DNA from: an uncultured Clostridia bacterium | GTDB taxonomy: Bacteria > Bacillota > Clostridia > Tissierellales > Peptoniphilaceae | Assembly (NCBI GenBank): GCA_947254025.1 | Contig: CAMYBS010000008.1 | Location: forward strand, 1-50,127 | Length of the DNA: 50,127 nt | Reading direction: 5' to 3' | Part shown: positions 1 to 7,590 of the stretch, piece after piece | Layout: each line of letters begins with the position of its first letter | Position numbering within the stretch: position 1 is the first letter of the stretch | Program-made: the position numbers and the translations under genes | The notes under the pieces: model-generated | The model's input: only the letters and a program-made list of their open reading frames with translations | What the model was told of the DNA's origin: nothing | Database searches by the model: none

Positions 1-604
1 TTAATAGCGATAGTATAAGCAAAACGTAATAGTCATTTTGAAAGATAGTTAAAGAATCTCCAAATATGTCAAAACCCGCGTTACAATAAGCGCTTATCGA
101 GTGAAATATGCTAAAAGCCACACCCTTTCCTAGTCCATACATAGGTACAAAGCGAAGTGAAAGTAGAATTGATCCCATCATCTCAAGAAAGAAAGTGTAG
201 CCAATAACCTTCTTTGTTAGCTTAACTATGCCCTGTATAGATTCAGTATTTAGTTGTTCCTTAATCATAAGTCTTTCCTTAAAGGAAATCTTCTTGCCCA
301 TAATGATGTAGCCAACAGTTGCAAGTGTCATTATGCCAAGGCCGCCAAACTGTATCAAGGTAATGATGACAAGTTGACCAAAAGGCGTAAAATCCTTAGC
401 AGTATTAAGAACTGTAAGGCCTGTTACACACACAGCAGATGCTGATGTGAACAAACTATTGACATAGCCTATGGCTTTGCCACTAGACGAGGCAATAGGT
501 AAGTTTAAAAGCACACTGCCTATAATGATTAAGGATAGAAAACCCAGTGCCAATACTTGTGGTGGGTTTAATGTATCTTTAAATAGTTTTTTTCTTATTT
601 CCAT
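1..604 (-). CDS. ktrB: KtrB/TrkH-family K+ transporter subunit, 3' end cut off by window edge
   Basis: The first 201 codons of a K+ channel-like transporter are visible, and the reading frame is still open at base 1. KtrB forms the membrane pore of the Ktr K+ uptake system with the cytosolic gating subunit KtrA, which is not in view. The N-terminus contains LNPPQVLALGF, typical of KtrB. It is followed by a hydrophobic helix and a first selectivity-filter loop TSASAVCVTGL, then a second loop HSISAYCNAGFD with the filter residues CNAG. Several further membrane helices are visible. There is no Shine-Dalgarno sequence before the ATG at 602-604, and a -10-like TAAAAT lies only six bases upstream, so the mRNA may be leaderless. 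The gene lies just beyond the rplT terminator. The family call is firm; the choice of KtrB over TrkH rests on the N-terminal similarity. Confidence 0.88.
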   Translation of the reverse strand, partial: MEIRKKLFKDTLNPPQVLALGFLSLIIIGSVLLNLPIASSSGKAIGYVNSLFTSASAVCVTGLTVLNTAKDFTPFGQLVIITLIQFGGLGIMTLATVGYIIMGKKISFKERLMIKEQLNTESIQGIVKLTKKVIGYTFFLEMMGSILLSLRFVPMYGLGKGVAFSIFHSISAYCNAGFDIFGDSLTIFQNDYYVLLILSLL

Positions 605-610
605 AAATAC

Positions 611-616
611 ATTTTA
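611..616 (-). promoter_or_regulatory. candidate -10 box for ktrB, implying a leaderless transcript
   Basis: TAAAAT on the minus strand ends six bases before the A of the ktrB ATG, so transcription would be expected to start at or next to that A. The -35 region is weak: ATGGCA at an 18-bp spacing matches only four of six consensus positions. The assignment is inferred. Confidence 0.35.
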
Positions 617-651
617 CTACAAATCAAGAATTTTTGCCATATAGAAAAGAA

Positions 652-675
652 AAAGTTCCCATAAATGAGAACTTT
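652..675 (-). terminator. rho-independent terminator after rplT
   Basis: A nine-base-pair stem (one G-T pair) with a six-base loop overlaps the rplT stop codon. On the minus strand it is followed by TTCTTTTC (bases 644-651). It ends the infC-rpmI-rplT transcript before ktrB. Confidence 0.8.
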
Positions 676-1024
676 AAGCATTCTTTGCCATATCAACTAA
701 ATTCTTAAAGCTTTCTTTATCATGAATAGCCATTTCGGAAAGCATTTTTCTGTTTATGTCAATATTTAATTTCTTTAAACCACCGATAAATTTGCTATAG
801 CTCATATCGTTTACTCTGCATTCAGCGTTGATTCTAGCTATCCAAAGTTTTCTGAAGTCTCTCTTTCTGTTCTTTCTACCGATATATGCATAGCTTAGTG
901 ACTTCATAACTGCTTCGTTAGCAGTTCTAAATAGCTTGCTCTTTGCGCCGAAATATCCTTTAGCTTGTTTTAAAACTTTTTTATGATTCTTTTTTGCATT
1001 TACTGCTCTTTTAACTCTAGCCAT
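674..1024 (-). CDS. rplT: 50S ribosomal protein L20
   Basis: This 116-residue, highly basic protein matches L20 in length and sequence, starting [19 protein letters not shown] and including [20 protein letters not shown]20 is a 23S rRNA-binding assembly protein of the large ribosomal subunit and, in the bacteria studied, the autogenous repressor of its own operon. It is the third gene of the conserved infC-rpmI-rplT operon, 13 bases after rpmI. An AGGAGG-type ribosome binding site precedes the ATG at 1024. The transcript ends at the hairpin at 652-675. Identification is essentially certain. Confidence 0.98.
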   Translation of the reverse strand: MARVKRAVNAKKNHKKVLKQAKGYFGAKSKLFRTANEAVMKSLSYAYIGRKNRKRDFRKLWIARINAECRVNDMSYSKFIGGLKKLNIDINRKMLSEMAIHDKESFKNLVDMAKNA

Positions 1025-1037
1025 ATTTATCCTCCTA

Positions 1038-1229
1038 TTACAATATCATAGAGTCGATTCTCTTTTGATCGCCCTTTGATACTAATGATCCTTTTCTTAA
1101 GTTTCTTACTCTCTTTGCAGATTTCTTTCCTGTTAAGTGTCCTTTGTATGCTTTAAATCTTTTTAATTTACCAGAGGCTGTTCTTTTAAATCTCTTTGCA
1201 GACGCTCTGTGTGTTTTCATCTTTGCCAT
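1038..1229 (-). CDS. rpmI: 50S ribosomal protein L35
   Basis: This 63-residue basic protein starts [20 protein letters not shown], the standard L35 N-terminus, and contains [13 protein letters not shown]. Length fits the family (about 64-66 residues). L35 is a small component of the large ribosomal subunit. It sits between infC and rplT with short gaps of 11 and 13 bases and is preceded by an AGGAGG site, so it belongs to the same transcript and shares the L20-type leader control seen upstream of infC. Confidence 0.98.
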   Translation of the reverse strand: MAKMKTHRASAKRFKRTASGKLKRFKAYKGHLTGKKSAKRVRNLRKGSLVSKGDQKRIDSMIL

Positions 1230-1240
1230 TTGTATTCCTC

Positions 1241-1753
1241 CTAATTTTTATTATTTTGAGCAACAGTCATAGACATGTTTCTTCCTTCTAACTTAGGTGC
1301 TTTTTCAACCATAGCTTCAGGACCTAATAGCTCTATAAATTGATCAAGAACTTCTCTTCCAAGCTCAGTATGTCCCATCTCTCTACCTCTAAAGCGAACG
1401 GACACCTTAACCTTGTCTCCATTTTGAATAAACTTTAATGTTGTTCTAGCTTTAACATTTAAGTCGTGATCTTCAATGTTAGGAGTCATTCTGATCTCTT
1501 TAATATTGATAACTTTTTGTTTCTTCTTTGCTTCCTTGTTCTTCTTTTGAAGTTCATATCTGTACTTACCGTAGTCCATGACCTTACAAACAACAGGGTC
1601 AGCATTCGGAGAAACCATTACAAGGTCCAATTTAGCATTTTGTGCTATCTCTAAAGCCTTATCGTTGTCGACAATACCATATTGAGTTCCATCTTCACCA
1701 ATAAGTCTTACTTTTGGATTTCTAATCTCTTCGTTGATTAGTAGCTCTTTAAT
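1241..1753 (-). CDS. infC: translation initiation factor IF-3, initiated at ATT
   Basis: IF-3 binds the 30S subunit and discriminates start codons during initiation. The protein has the N-terminal motif [20 protein letters not shown], the linker [25 protein letters not shown], and a C-terminal domain with [14 protein letters not shown]. An internal ATG at 1630 would remove most of the N-domain. In-frame extension upstream restores the whole conserved N-terminus and reaches an ATT codon at 1751-1753, eight bases after a strong GGAGG (1762-1766). No ATG, GTG or TTG fits there. AUU initiation of infC is the known autoregulatory device in E. coli, where IF-3 rejects its own start codon. The product is 170 residues, normal for the family. 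It is the first gene of the infC-rpmI-rplT operon. Confidence 0.95.
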   Translation of the reverse strand: MKELLINEEIRNPKVRLIGEDGTQYGIVDNDKALEIAQNAKLDLVMVSPNADPVVCKVMDYGKYRYELQKKNKEAKKKQKVINIKEIRMTPNIEDHDLNVKARTTLKFIQNGDKVKVSVRFRGREMGHTELGREVLDQFIELLGPEAMVEKAPKLEGRNMSMTVAQNNKN

Positions 1754-1769
1754 TGTTTACACCTCCATT

Positions 1770-1838
1770 AAAAAAACGGGCATGAAAAAATGCCCGTACA
1801 ATACAATTAATTAACCTTATGAACAACCGGTTATAAGG
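1770..1838 (-). promoter_or_regulatory. infC leader: attenuator hairpin plus upstream stem (L20-leader-like)
   Basis: On the minus strand a GC-rich perfect stem ACGGGCAT/ATGCCCGT (1776-1797, six-base loop) is followed directly by seven Ts, a classical intrinsic terminator. It ends only a few bases before the infC ribosome binding site. Upstream lies a second stem CCTTAT/ATAAGG (1815-1838) around AACCGGTT. A terminator inside the leader of infC-rpmI-rplT fits known L20-controlled attenuation in Bacillota. The exact L20-binding fold was not worked out. Confidence 0.75.
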
Positions 1839-1881
1839 TGAGAAAGCATTTTCTTCTTGTTTTATTATTCTTTACTCATAT

Positions 1882-1910
1882 AGTATATACTCACGCAGAA
1901 CGTTTGTCAA
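1882..1910 (-). promoter_or_regulatory. sigma-A-type promoter of infC-rpmI-rplT
   Basis: A perfect -35 TTGACA (1905-1910) and -10 TATACT (1882-1887) are separated by 17 bases. They lie about 130 bases upstream of the infC start, which leaves room for the attenuator leader. Confidence 0.85.
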
Positions 1911-1967
1911 GTACTTTTTTTGTTTTCACAAAATATTTTTTGCTATGGCAATGCTGCCTCGCTTATA

Positions 1968-3509
1968 CTATATATTTATATTAACATTAATGAGTCCACT
2001 TGTCAAGTCGTCGTGACTGATGATGAAGCATATCCTTTCGTCTCTAGTCTCATTTAAGTAATCGTATATCTCTTTCGTTGATTCCTTGTCAATGTTTGAG
2101 CATATCTCATCCAAAACTAATACGTCAGGATTTTTTAGTAATGACCTTGCGAATGATATCTTTTGCTTTTCTCCTCCAGATAGATTTGAGCCGCCCATAA
2201 GTATATCATCATCAATGGACTTCTTCTCAAGTATGGATCTGATGAATTGATTTTCTTCTAAGTCGATGTGACTGCCATCATCAAAATCAAGTAGAAGGTT
2301 CTTCCTTAGTGAGCCGTTGACTATAGGCGCGTTTTGAACTACATATTCAATACGATCTCTTATGTCTTCGTTTTTGCACTTGTCGATATCTATGCCATTT
2401 ATCTTAATTATCTTTACGTCTCTAAATTTTACTAGGCTTTTGGCAAATGTACTCTTGCCACTACCATTGGCTCCGTTGATTCTAACTATGTCGCCCTTCT
2501 TAAGCCTTGCCTTTGCATTAAAATCAAGCTTCATATCTTTGATATTTATACCATTGACATCAAGTTCTATATCATTTATTGCATCAATAGCTTCACCGCC
2601 ATCAGCCTCTTTATTGGCGATGAGTTCTTTTTCAAAATCTTTTGCTATATCAAAATTTCTCTTCTCAATATTTGAATTAGTTATTGTAGAAACATTAGCA
2701 AAGTAAAGTGGGAAGATTAAAGTAACGAGTATAATTGAGTAAATGCTGCTGCTATGCGCCATGTAATCATAAACAACTATCAGTAAAAGAAGTGTTTTTA
2801 TAATCTCGTTAATGCCTTCTAAGACCACTGTCATCGACTGAGCGTATTCATTGACCCTTGCCATGCTGCCGTAAACCTTTTCTGTCGCTGGTTCTAATTT
2901 ATTGTAAATCACAGACTTATCAGAAAGCTGCTTTACATAATCAACTTCTTGTACATAAGAAAGTATCTCTTGAAAGCCCATACCAGTCATCTTTTGCATC
3001 TCTTCAGACTTTTTCTTAAGCTTCTTATTTAATAATTTATATCCAAAATAGTTTATAGGCAGTGCTAAAAACATTATCAAGGCTAAATACAAATTTACAT
3101 TTGCAATTAAAATTAAGCATACTAAGGCAACTAAAAACGAGGAAAATATCTGTATGTAGCCATTCATCATAAAGGAGTAGATACTATTAACAGATATCGA
3201 TGCCCTCTCTAGTAAGTTCATAGCTCCCTTTTCGATTATACTGTCGTAGTTCATATTAAAAATGTTTTTTATGTATGAAATGAAATTGCCTTTGTTATAC
3301 TCCTTTGCAAACTTTTCTCTAAAAATTGTGAATAGTATCGTTAGCAGTTTTGAAGTAAGTATAAGTAAGACTATAAATACTATCTTCTTCGTATCAAGCG
3401 GCGTGCCACTTGCCTTCCATAGCTGAATGAATATCGGGGCAAGTAGTGCTGATATCGATGAAAACAGTATCAATATAAACATGATTACGAAAAATTTTTT
3501 GTACTTCAT
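1968..3509 (-). CDS. ABC exporter half-transporter (permease-ATPase fusion)
   Basis: About 300 N-terminal residues are membrane-spanning with about six helices. The ATPase domain follows, with Walker A GANGSGKST (Lys near residue 352), signature LSGGEKQ, Walker B VLVLDE and a switch His (ISHDD). The layout is that of a type IV ABC exporter, which would work as a homodimer or with an unseen partner. The substrate is not evident. The frame can be extended to a TTG at 3536, but AAAGGAG sits just before the ATG at 3509, so that start (513 residues) is preferred. The gene stands alone, with its own extended -10 promoter. Its 3' end abuts the infC promoter without a strong terminator. The ATPase domain lacks the usual aromatic A-loop context, and the protein is shorter than MsbA-type proteins (about 580). 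Confidence 0.85.
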   Translation of the reverse strand: MKYKKFFVIMFILILFSSISALLAPIFIQLWKASGTPLDTKKIVFIVLLILTSKLLTILFTIFREKFAKEYNKGNFISYIKNIFNMNYDSIIEKGAMNLLERASISVNSIYSFMMNGYIQIFSSFLVALVCLILIANVNLYLALIMFLALPINYFGYKLLNKKLKKKSEEMQKMTGMGFQEILSYVQEVDYVKQLSDKSVIYNKLEPATEKVYGSMARVNEYAQSMTVVLEGINEIIKTLLLLIVVYDYMAHSSSIYSIILVTLIFPLYFANVSTITNSNIEKRNFDIAKDFEKELIANKEADGGEAIDAINDIELDVNGINIKDMKLDFNAKARLKKGDIVRINGANGSGKSTFAKSLVKFRDVKIIKINGIDIDKCKNEDIRDRIEYVVQNAPIVNGSLRKNLLLDFDDGSHIDLEENQFIRSILEKKSIDDDILMGGSNLSGGEKQKISFARSLLKNPDVLVLDEICSNIDKESTKEIYDYLNETRDERICFIISHDDLTSGLINVNINI

Positions 3510-3556
3510 AAAATTCTCCTTTAAACGATTTAGCAAAATAAATTCTTATTATATTC

Positions 3557-3562
3557 ATTATA
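3557..3562 (-). promoter_or_regulatory. extended -10 promoter of the ABC exporter gene
   Basis: TGGTATAAT (extended -10 TGn plus TATAAT) on the minus strand lies about 48 bases before the ATG at 3509. A weak TTGTAT is present at a long spacing of 19. Confidence 0.6.
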
Positions 3563-3667
3563 CCACAACCCCCCTAAAAATATACAAGCATTATCACTAT
3601 ATTAATACGAATATCTTATGCTTTGCTTGTTTATTATAATCTTCTCTTATATAGTTGCAAAAGAAAA

Positions 3668-3689
3668 CTGAGTAAGATCTCTTACTCAG
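3668..3689 (-). terminator. terminator after cdaR
   Basis: A perfect inverted repeat (arms CTGAGTAA and TTACTCAG) is followed on the minus strand by TTTTCTTTT. It closes the operon that runs from the FHA gene to cdaR. Confidence 0.85.
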
Positions 3690-3709
3690 CTTCCTTGTAT
3701 TAATTAATA

Positions 3710-4957
3710 TTAATTACTTTTCATTGCAAAGTCTAGGCTTATTGTGTTGTTAAGTATGTTCACATACTCTTTGTCTGTTACTAGTTCAAGCTTTAATTGC
3801 TCTTTGCCCTCTACTGTTACGTTCGATGCGTCTGCCCTAAGCTTAAATGTATCTTCGTCTATCTTATCTAAGACTGACTTGTACCCTTTCAAGCGCAATG
3901 TGATAAACTTATCGTTTGTATCCTTTAGTTCAAAGTCATCACTTAAGTTTACTAGCTCAAGGTTTGCAAGTGGCACCTTAATTTCTCTTTCTGCCTCTTC
4001 TTCTACTTCATAAGTAACGCTTATCTTAACGTTCTCATCAAGTAGTTCAACTCCCTTAGGTAGTATAGGCTTAACTATAAGCTCGCCGTCCTTAGGTTCG
4101 ACTGCATCATTAACCTCTATCTTCTCTGTCTTGATGGAGTTTATGCTGTCAATGTCTTCTTGACCCTTAATTACAAGATTTTGCGGACTAGTCTTTATAT
4201 TAACTATCTTGTAGTTGCTTGGCAAGTGGCTTACGAAGTCTGTCTCGATAGGAACCGACTTTGTCTTATCTATCTGTGCATTGATATTAACAACTTGTGG
4301 ATATAGACTTACTTGATCTATCTGATTGTCCTTGATGTCAACTGCATATAGCTTACTTGATATTGTAAATGGCTTATCCTTGTTTGTTAAATCTATCTCT
4401 GCTATGACTTTGTCGACCTTTGCTATATAGCTTTCTGGTCCTGTAAGTTTAACATTCTCCACGTCCATGGATATGTCGGAGAGAGCATAATTTTCTTTAA
4501 CCTCGCCTTTTTGTCTTATCTCTATAGGTTTCTTGTATGACTCGACGCTGTCAAGGTTGAATATAATCTCTGACGGTCCCACTGATGTAACTTGTAGTGT
4601 GTTGTACTGACCAATGATCTCTGCTTTAACAGGCACTCTTGCTTGTCCTGCACTGTATCCTCTAAAGTCTATGGCTGCCTTGATGTTGTTTTCGTTTATA
4701 TTGTCAAGCTCGCTCTTCTTACCTTTTACTTGAACTGAAACTTTTGCCTCGCTTGGTCCAAGGTTAACAAGCTTTGTATTGTTAAGGTAGTCAAGGCTCT
4801 TAAACGCAACTGTTATGTTTCTATATGTCCTTGTTTCTTCTGGGTTAACAAGTCCCATAACATAGTACCAAAGGAAGATGGCAATGATGACTGAGACTAC
4901 TTTTGCAATGATATTACTCTTGTTCTTGATCTTGAACTTCTTCATCTTGAACTTCAT
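3710..4957 (-). CDS. cdaR: YbbR-domain regulator of the diadenylate cyclase, CdaR
   Basis: The protein has a short basic cytoplasmic N-terminus, one membrane helix (IIAKVVSVIIAIFLWYYVMG, around residues 16-35), and a long extracytoplasmic region of repeated YbbR domains rich in short beta strands, such as PIEIRQKGEVKENYALSDI. CdaR proteins bind and modulate the membrane c-di-AMP cyclase CdaA. The length of 415 residues fits about four YbbR repeats. The ATG at 4957 follows GGAGGG at a six-base spacing, so the 44-base overlap with cdaA is real. In that overlap the basic CdaR tail and the acidic CdaA tail are read from the same DNA. Most Bacillota have glmM next; here a terminator follows instead. 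Confidence 0.93.
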   Translation of the reverse strand: MKFKMKKFKIKNKSNIIAKVVSVIIAIFLWYYVMGLVNPEETRTYRNITVAFKSLDYLNNTKLVNLGPSEAKVSVQVKGKKSELDNINENNIKAAIDFRGYSAGQARVPVKAEIIGQYNTLQVTSVGPSEIIFNLDSVESYKKPIEIRQKGEVKENYALSDISMDVENVKLTGPESYIAKVDKVIAEIDLTNKDKPFTISSKLYAVDIKDNQIDQVSLYPQVVNINAQIDKTKSVPIETDFVSHLPSNYKIVNIKTSPQNLVIKGQEDIDSINSIKTEKIEVNDAVEPKDGELIVKPILPKGVELLDENVKISVTYEVEEEAEREIKVPLANLELVNLSDDFELKDTNDKFITLRLKGYKSVLDKIDEDTFKLRADASNVTVEGKEQLKLELVTDKEYVNILNNTISLDFAMKSN

Positions 4958-5774
4958 CTTTTGCCCTCCATTTGAATAATGTTTTTTCTTCGTTACTTTC
5001 TGGTAAGTAGACGCTTAATAGTTTTTCTCTAAGTGTGTTCTCGTCTAAGTATCTAGAGATAACACCTTCTTCTGCTGTGGAGATGGATCCTGTCTCTTCG
5101 GATACTATAACTGCAAGCGCGTCACTCATCTCTGTTACGCCAAGCGCTGCTCTGTGTCTTGTGCCAAGCTCCCTTGGTACGTTTTGATTGTCTGTAAGCG
5201 GCAAGAAGCACGCTGCGGCTCTGATCTTATCGCTCTTAATAACAACCGCTCCGTCGTGTAGAGGAGTGTTAGGTATAAAGATGTTGATAAGTAGGTCGCT
5301 TGAAACAAGGCCATCGATATCAGTACCTGTATCGACTATCTCATTAAGACCAGTCTTTCTCTCGATAACTATAAGTGCGCCTATCTTTTGTCTTGATAGT
5401 GATAGACAGGCGTCTACTATCTCGTTAACTGTTCTTGAAAAATTTTCTTTTTTAAACTCAGAAATTGATTTGGAAAAGAACTTCATCCTTCCTATATACT
5501 CAAGTCCACGTCTCAACTCTGGCTGAAATACAACAACTAAAGCGATAAGACCTACATTGAATAGGTTCTCGATTAACCACCTAAGTGTATATAGGTGAAA
5601 AACTTCACTTAGCTTTGTAACTATAAGCAAGGCCAAGAAGCCTTTTGTTAGCTGCTCGGCTCTTGTTTGCTTTACAAGCTTGTATAGTTGATATATTATA
5701 AGCGCGATAATTGTGATGTCGATAAGGTAGCTGAGTTTAAAATTTACAAATATATCGCTAATTTGTCCTAACAT
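4914..5774 (-). CDS. cdaA: membrane diadenylate cyclase CdaA (c-di-AMP synthase)
   Basis: CdaA condenses two ATP to c-di-AMP, a second messenger for K+/osmolyte balance and wall homeostasis. Three N-terminal membrane helices (residues about 15-80) are followed by a DAC domain with the catalytic DGA motif (LHDGAVVI, Asp174) and RHR motif (GTRHRAALG). The C-terminus ends in an unusual acidic tail (DEVQDEEVQDQEQE). The ATG at 5774 follows GGAGG, which overlaps the pepF stop region. The gene lies between pepF (8-base gap) and cdaR (44-base overlap) in the FHA-FtsW-PBP-PepF-CdaA-CdaR operon. Length (286) is close to the usual 270-280. Confidence 0.96.
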   Translation of the reverse strand: MLGQISDIFVNFKLSYLIDITIIALIIYQLYKLVKQTRAEQLTKGFLALLIVTKLSEVFHLYTLRWLIENLFNVGLIALVVVFQPELRRGLEYIGRMKFFSKSISEFKKENFSRTVNEIVDACLSLSRQKIGALIVIERKTGLNEIVDTGTDIDGLVSSDLLINIFIPNTPLHDGAVVIKSDKIRAAACFLPLTDNQNVPRELGTRHRAALGVTEMSDALAVIVSEETGSISTAEEGVISRYLDENTLREKLLSVYLPESNEEKTLFKWRAKDEVQDEEVQDQEQE

Positions 5775-5782
5775 AGGTCCTC

Positions 5783-7576
5783 CTACATAAGTTCTTCAAA
5801 CTTATCCATAAACTCGTTAAATGTATCTAAACTGTTTAGTATTGGGTCCTTCTTTGTCATATCTACTCCTGCTTCCTTAAGTATGTCGATTGGGTACTCG
5901 CTTGAGCCCTTTGATAAGAAGCCAAGGTATTTTTCCACTGCTCCTTCTTCTTTAGAAAGCACTTTTCTCGCAAACTCTGTTGCGCAGCTAATACCTGTTG
6001 AGTATTGGAATACATAGAAGTTGTAGTAGAAGTGAGGTATTCTTGCCCACTCATACTTGATCTTATCATCAACAACTACATCATCGCCGTAGTAGAACTT
6101 ATTTAAATCGTAGTAAGTCTTGTTCAAGTAGTCTGCGTTTAATGTGCCGCCTTCTTGTGCATACTTGTGAATTATATTTTCAAATTCAGCAAACATTGCT
6201 TGTCTATATAATGTAGTTCTAAATGACTCAAGGTAGTTGTCTATGAAGTATAATTTTTCTTCTTTAGTCTTAGCATTGTCAATCATGTAGTGAGTTAGTA
6301 GTGTCTCGTTCATAGTTGAAGCAATCTCTGCTAAGAATATACTGTAGTTTGCGTATTGTATAGGTTGATTTGTGTTTGTTAAGTATGAGTGCATAGAGTG
6401 ACCCATTTCATGACAGCATGTGAAGACTGAGTCAAGTGACTTGTTATGATTTAAAAGGATGTATGGATATGTTCCCTTAACACCTGATGAGAAGGCTCCG
6501 CCCCTCTTACCCTTTGTTTCATAAACATCGACCCATCTTGAGTGATATCCCTTGTAGGCAATGTCTTGATACTCTTTACCAAGTGGTGCAATTGCTTCCT
6601 TAATTATCTCTGTTGCTTGTGGGTAATCAATCTCGAACTTTAAGCTATTAAGCATTGGCATGTAGATGTCATACATGTGTTGCTCTTTAAGTCCCATATA
6701 CTTCTTTCTAAGCTTCATATATCTATGAAGGTAGCCAATCTTGTCATGCACTGCTTCGATTAGGTTATCATATATCTTTTCGTCAACAGCATTGGCAAAT
6801 AAGGCAGCCTCTCTTGCGCTCTTAAAGTTTCTAACTTCAGCTCTGAAGATGTTCTTCTTAACTGCTGCCTTAAGTGTTGCTGCAAGCATATTGATATGGT
6901 CAGCGTAGTTGTCGTAGTATGTGTTAAATGTATTCTTTCTTAAGACTTCGTCATCTTGTGAAAGAAGCTTTGTGAAGACTCCAGAGCTTAGTGGATGCAT
7001 ATTGCCATCTTTATCTGCAACTGAGTCAAACTTTAGATCTGCATAAGAGAACATTTGATATATGTCATCTGGCGCGCTATATAGGTCTCCCGCCTTTGAT
7101 AGAAGTGCCTCTTCCTTTTCGCTAAGAGTGTGAGCTTCGTATCTAAGTATGTCTTCAAAAGTCTTTCTATATTCTTCAAGGCCTTTTTCTTCAGAAATGA
7201 ATTTTTCTATATTCTTTCTTCCTACCTTTAAAATTTCAGGTGATTCGAAAGCTAAGATAGTTGAGAATTTTACTTCTAATGATTGCGACTTGTCAGCAAG
7301 CTCTTGACTCTTTGTATCTGTAGTGTCTTGTGAGAACTTTAAGCTTGCATAAACAAATATTAGCTCAAGTCTATGAATAAGTTCGTATTTTAACTTAGTA
7401 AATTCAAGTAAAGTCTTTGCACTTTCGCCAAGCCTTCCTTCATACTCACTTAATTTTAAAATGTCCTTTGAAATCTTGTCGTACTCTTCGGACCATTTGT
7501 CATCATTTTCAAAGATCTTCGTTAAATCCCACTTAAATTGTTCATCAATTTGATCTCTTGTTTTTAATTCGTCCAT
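5783..7576 (-). CDS. pepF: oligoendopeptidase F (M3B metallopeptidase)
   Basis: This cytoplasmic zinc peptidase cuts short peptides of roughly 7-17 residues. The M3 signature HEMGH is at residues 389-393 (CCHEMGHSMHSYL), with the downstream Glu ligand region IFLAEIASTMNE. The N-terminal helical domain (TRDQIDEQFKWDLTKIFEND) is typical of PepF. The 597-residue length fits the family (about 600). The gene is embedded between the PBP gene (14-base gap) and cdaA (8-base gap), which is not a standard neighbourhood. A link to wall or signal peptide turnover is only a guess from location. Confidence 0.96.
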   Translation of the reverse strand: MDELKTRDQIDEQFKWDLTKIFENDDKWSEEYDKISKDILKLSEYEGRLGESAKTLLEFTKLKYELIHRLELIFVYASLKFSQDTTDTKSQELADKSQSLEVKFSTILAFESPEILKVGRKNIEKFISEEKGLEEYRKTFEDILRYEAHTLSEKEEALLSKAGDLYSAPDDIYQMFSYADLKFDSVADKDGNMHPLSSGVFTKLLSQDDEVLRKNTFNTYYDNYADHINMLAATLKAAVKKNIFRAEVRNFKSAREAALFANAVDEKIYDNLIEAVHDKIGYLHRYMKLRKKYMGLKEQHMYDIYMPMLNSLKFEIDYPQATEIIKEAIAPLGKEYQDIAYKGYHSRWVDVYETKGKRGGAFSSGVKGTYPYILLNHNKSLDSVFTCCHEMGHSMHSYLTNTNQPIQYANYSIFLAEIASTMNETLLTHYMIDNAKTKEEKLYFIDNYLESFRTTLYRQAMFAEFENIIHKYAQEGGTLNADYLNKTYYDLNKFYYGDDVVVDDKIKYEWARIPHFYYNFYVFQYSTGISCATEFARKVLSKEEGAVEKYLGFLSKGSSEYPIDILKEAGVDMTKKDPILNSLDTFNEFMDKFEELM

Positions 7577-7590
7577 GTTAACATCCCTTT

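Noticed and set aside
254..445. 63-codon plus-strand frame inside ktrB
   Set aside because: The minus strand encodes the conserved KtrB pore segments here; the plus-strand frame has no supporting signal.
1241..1630. A short IF-3 starting at the internal ATG at 1630
   Set aside because: It would remove most of the conserved N-terminal domain; homology continues to an ATT start with GGAGG at 1751-1753.
1911..1967. Terminator for the ABC exporter gene
   Set aside because: Only a four-bp GGCA/TGCC hairpin without a T-run is present after the stop; not convincing.
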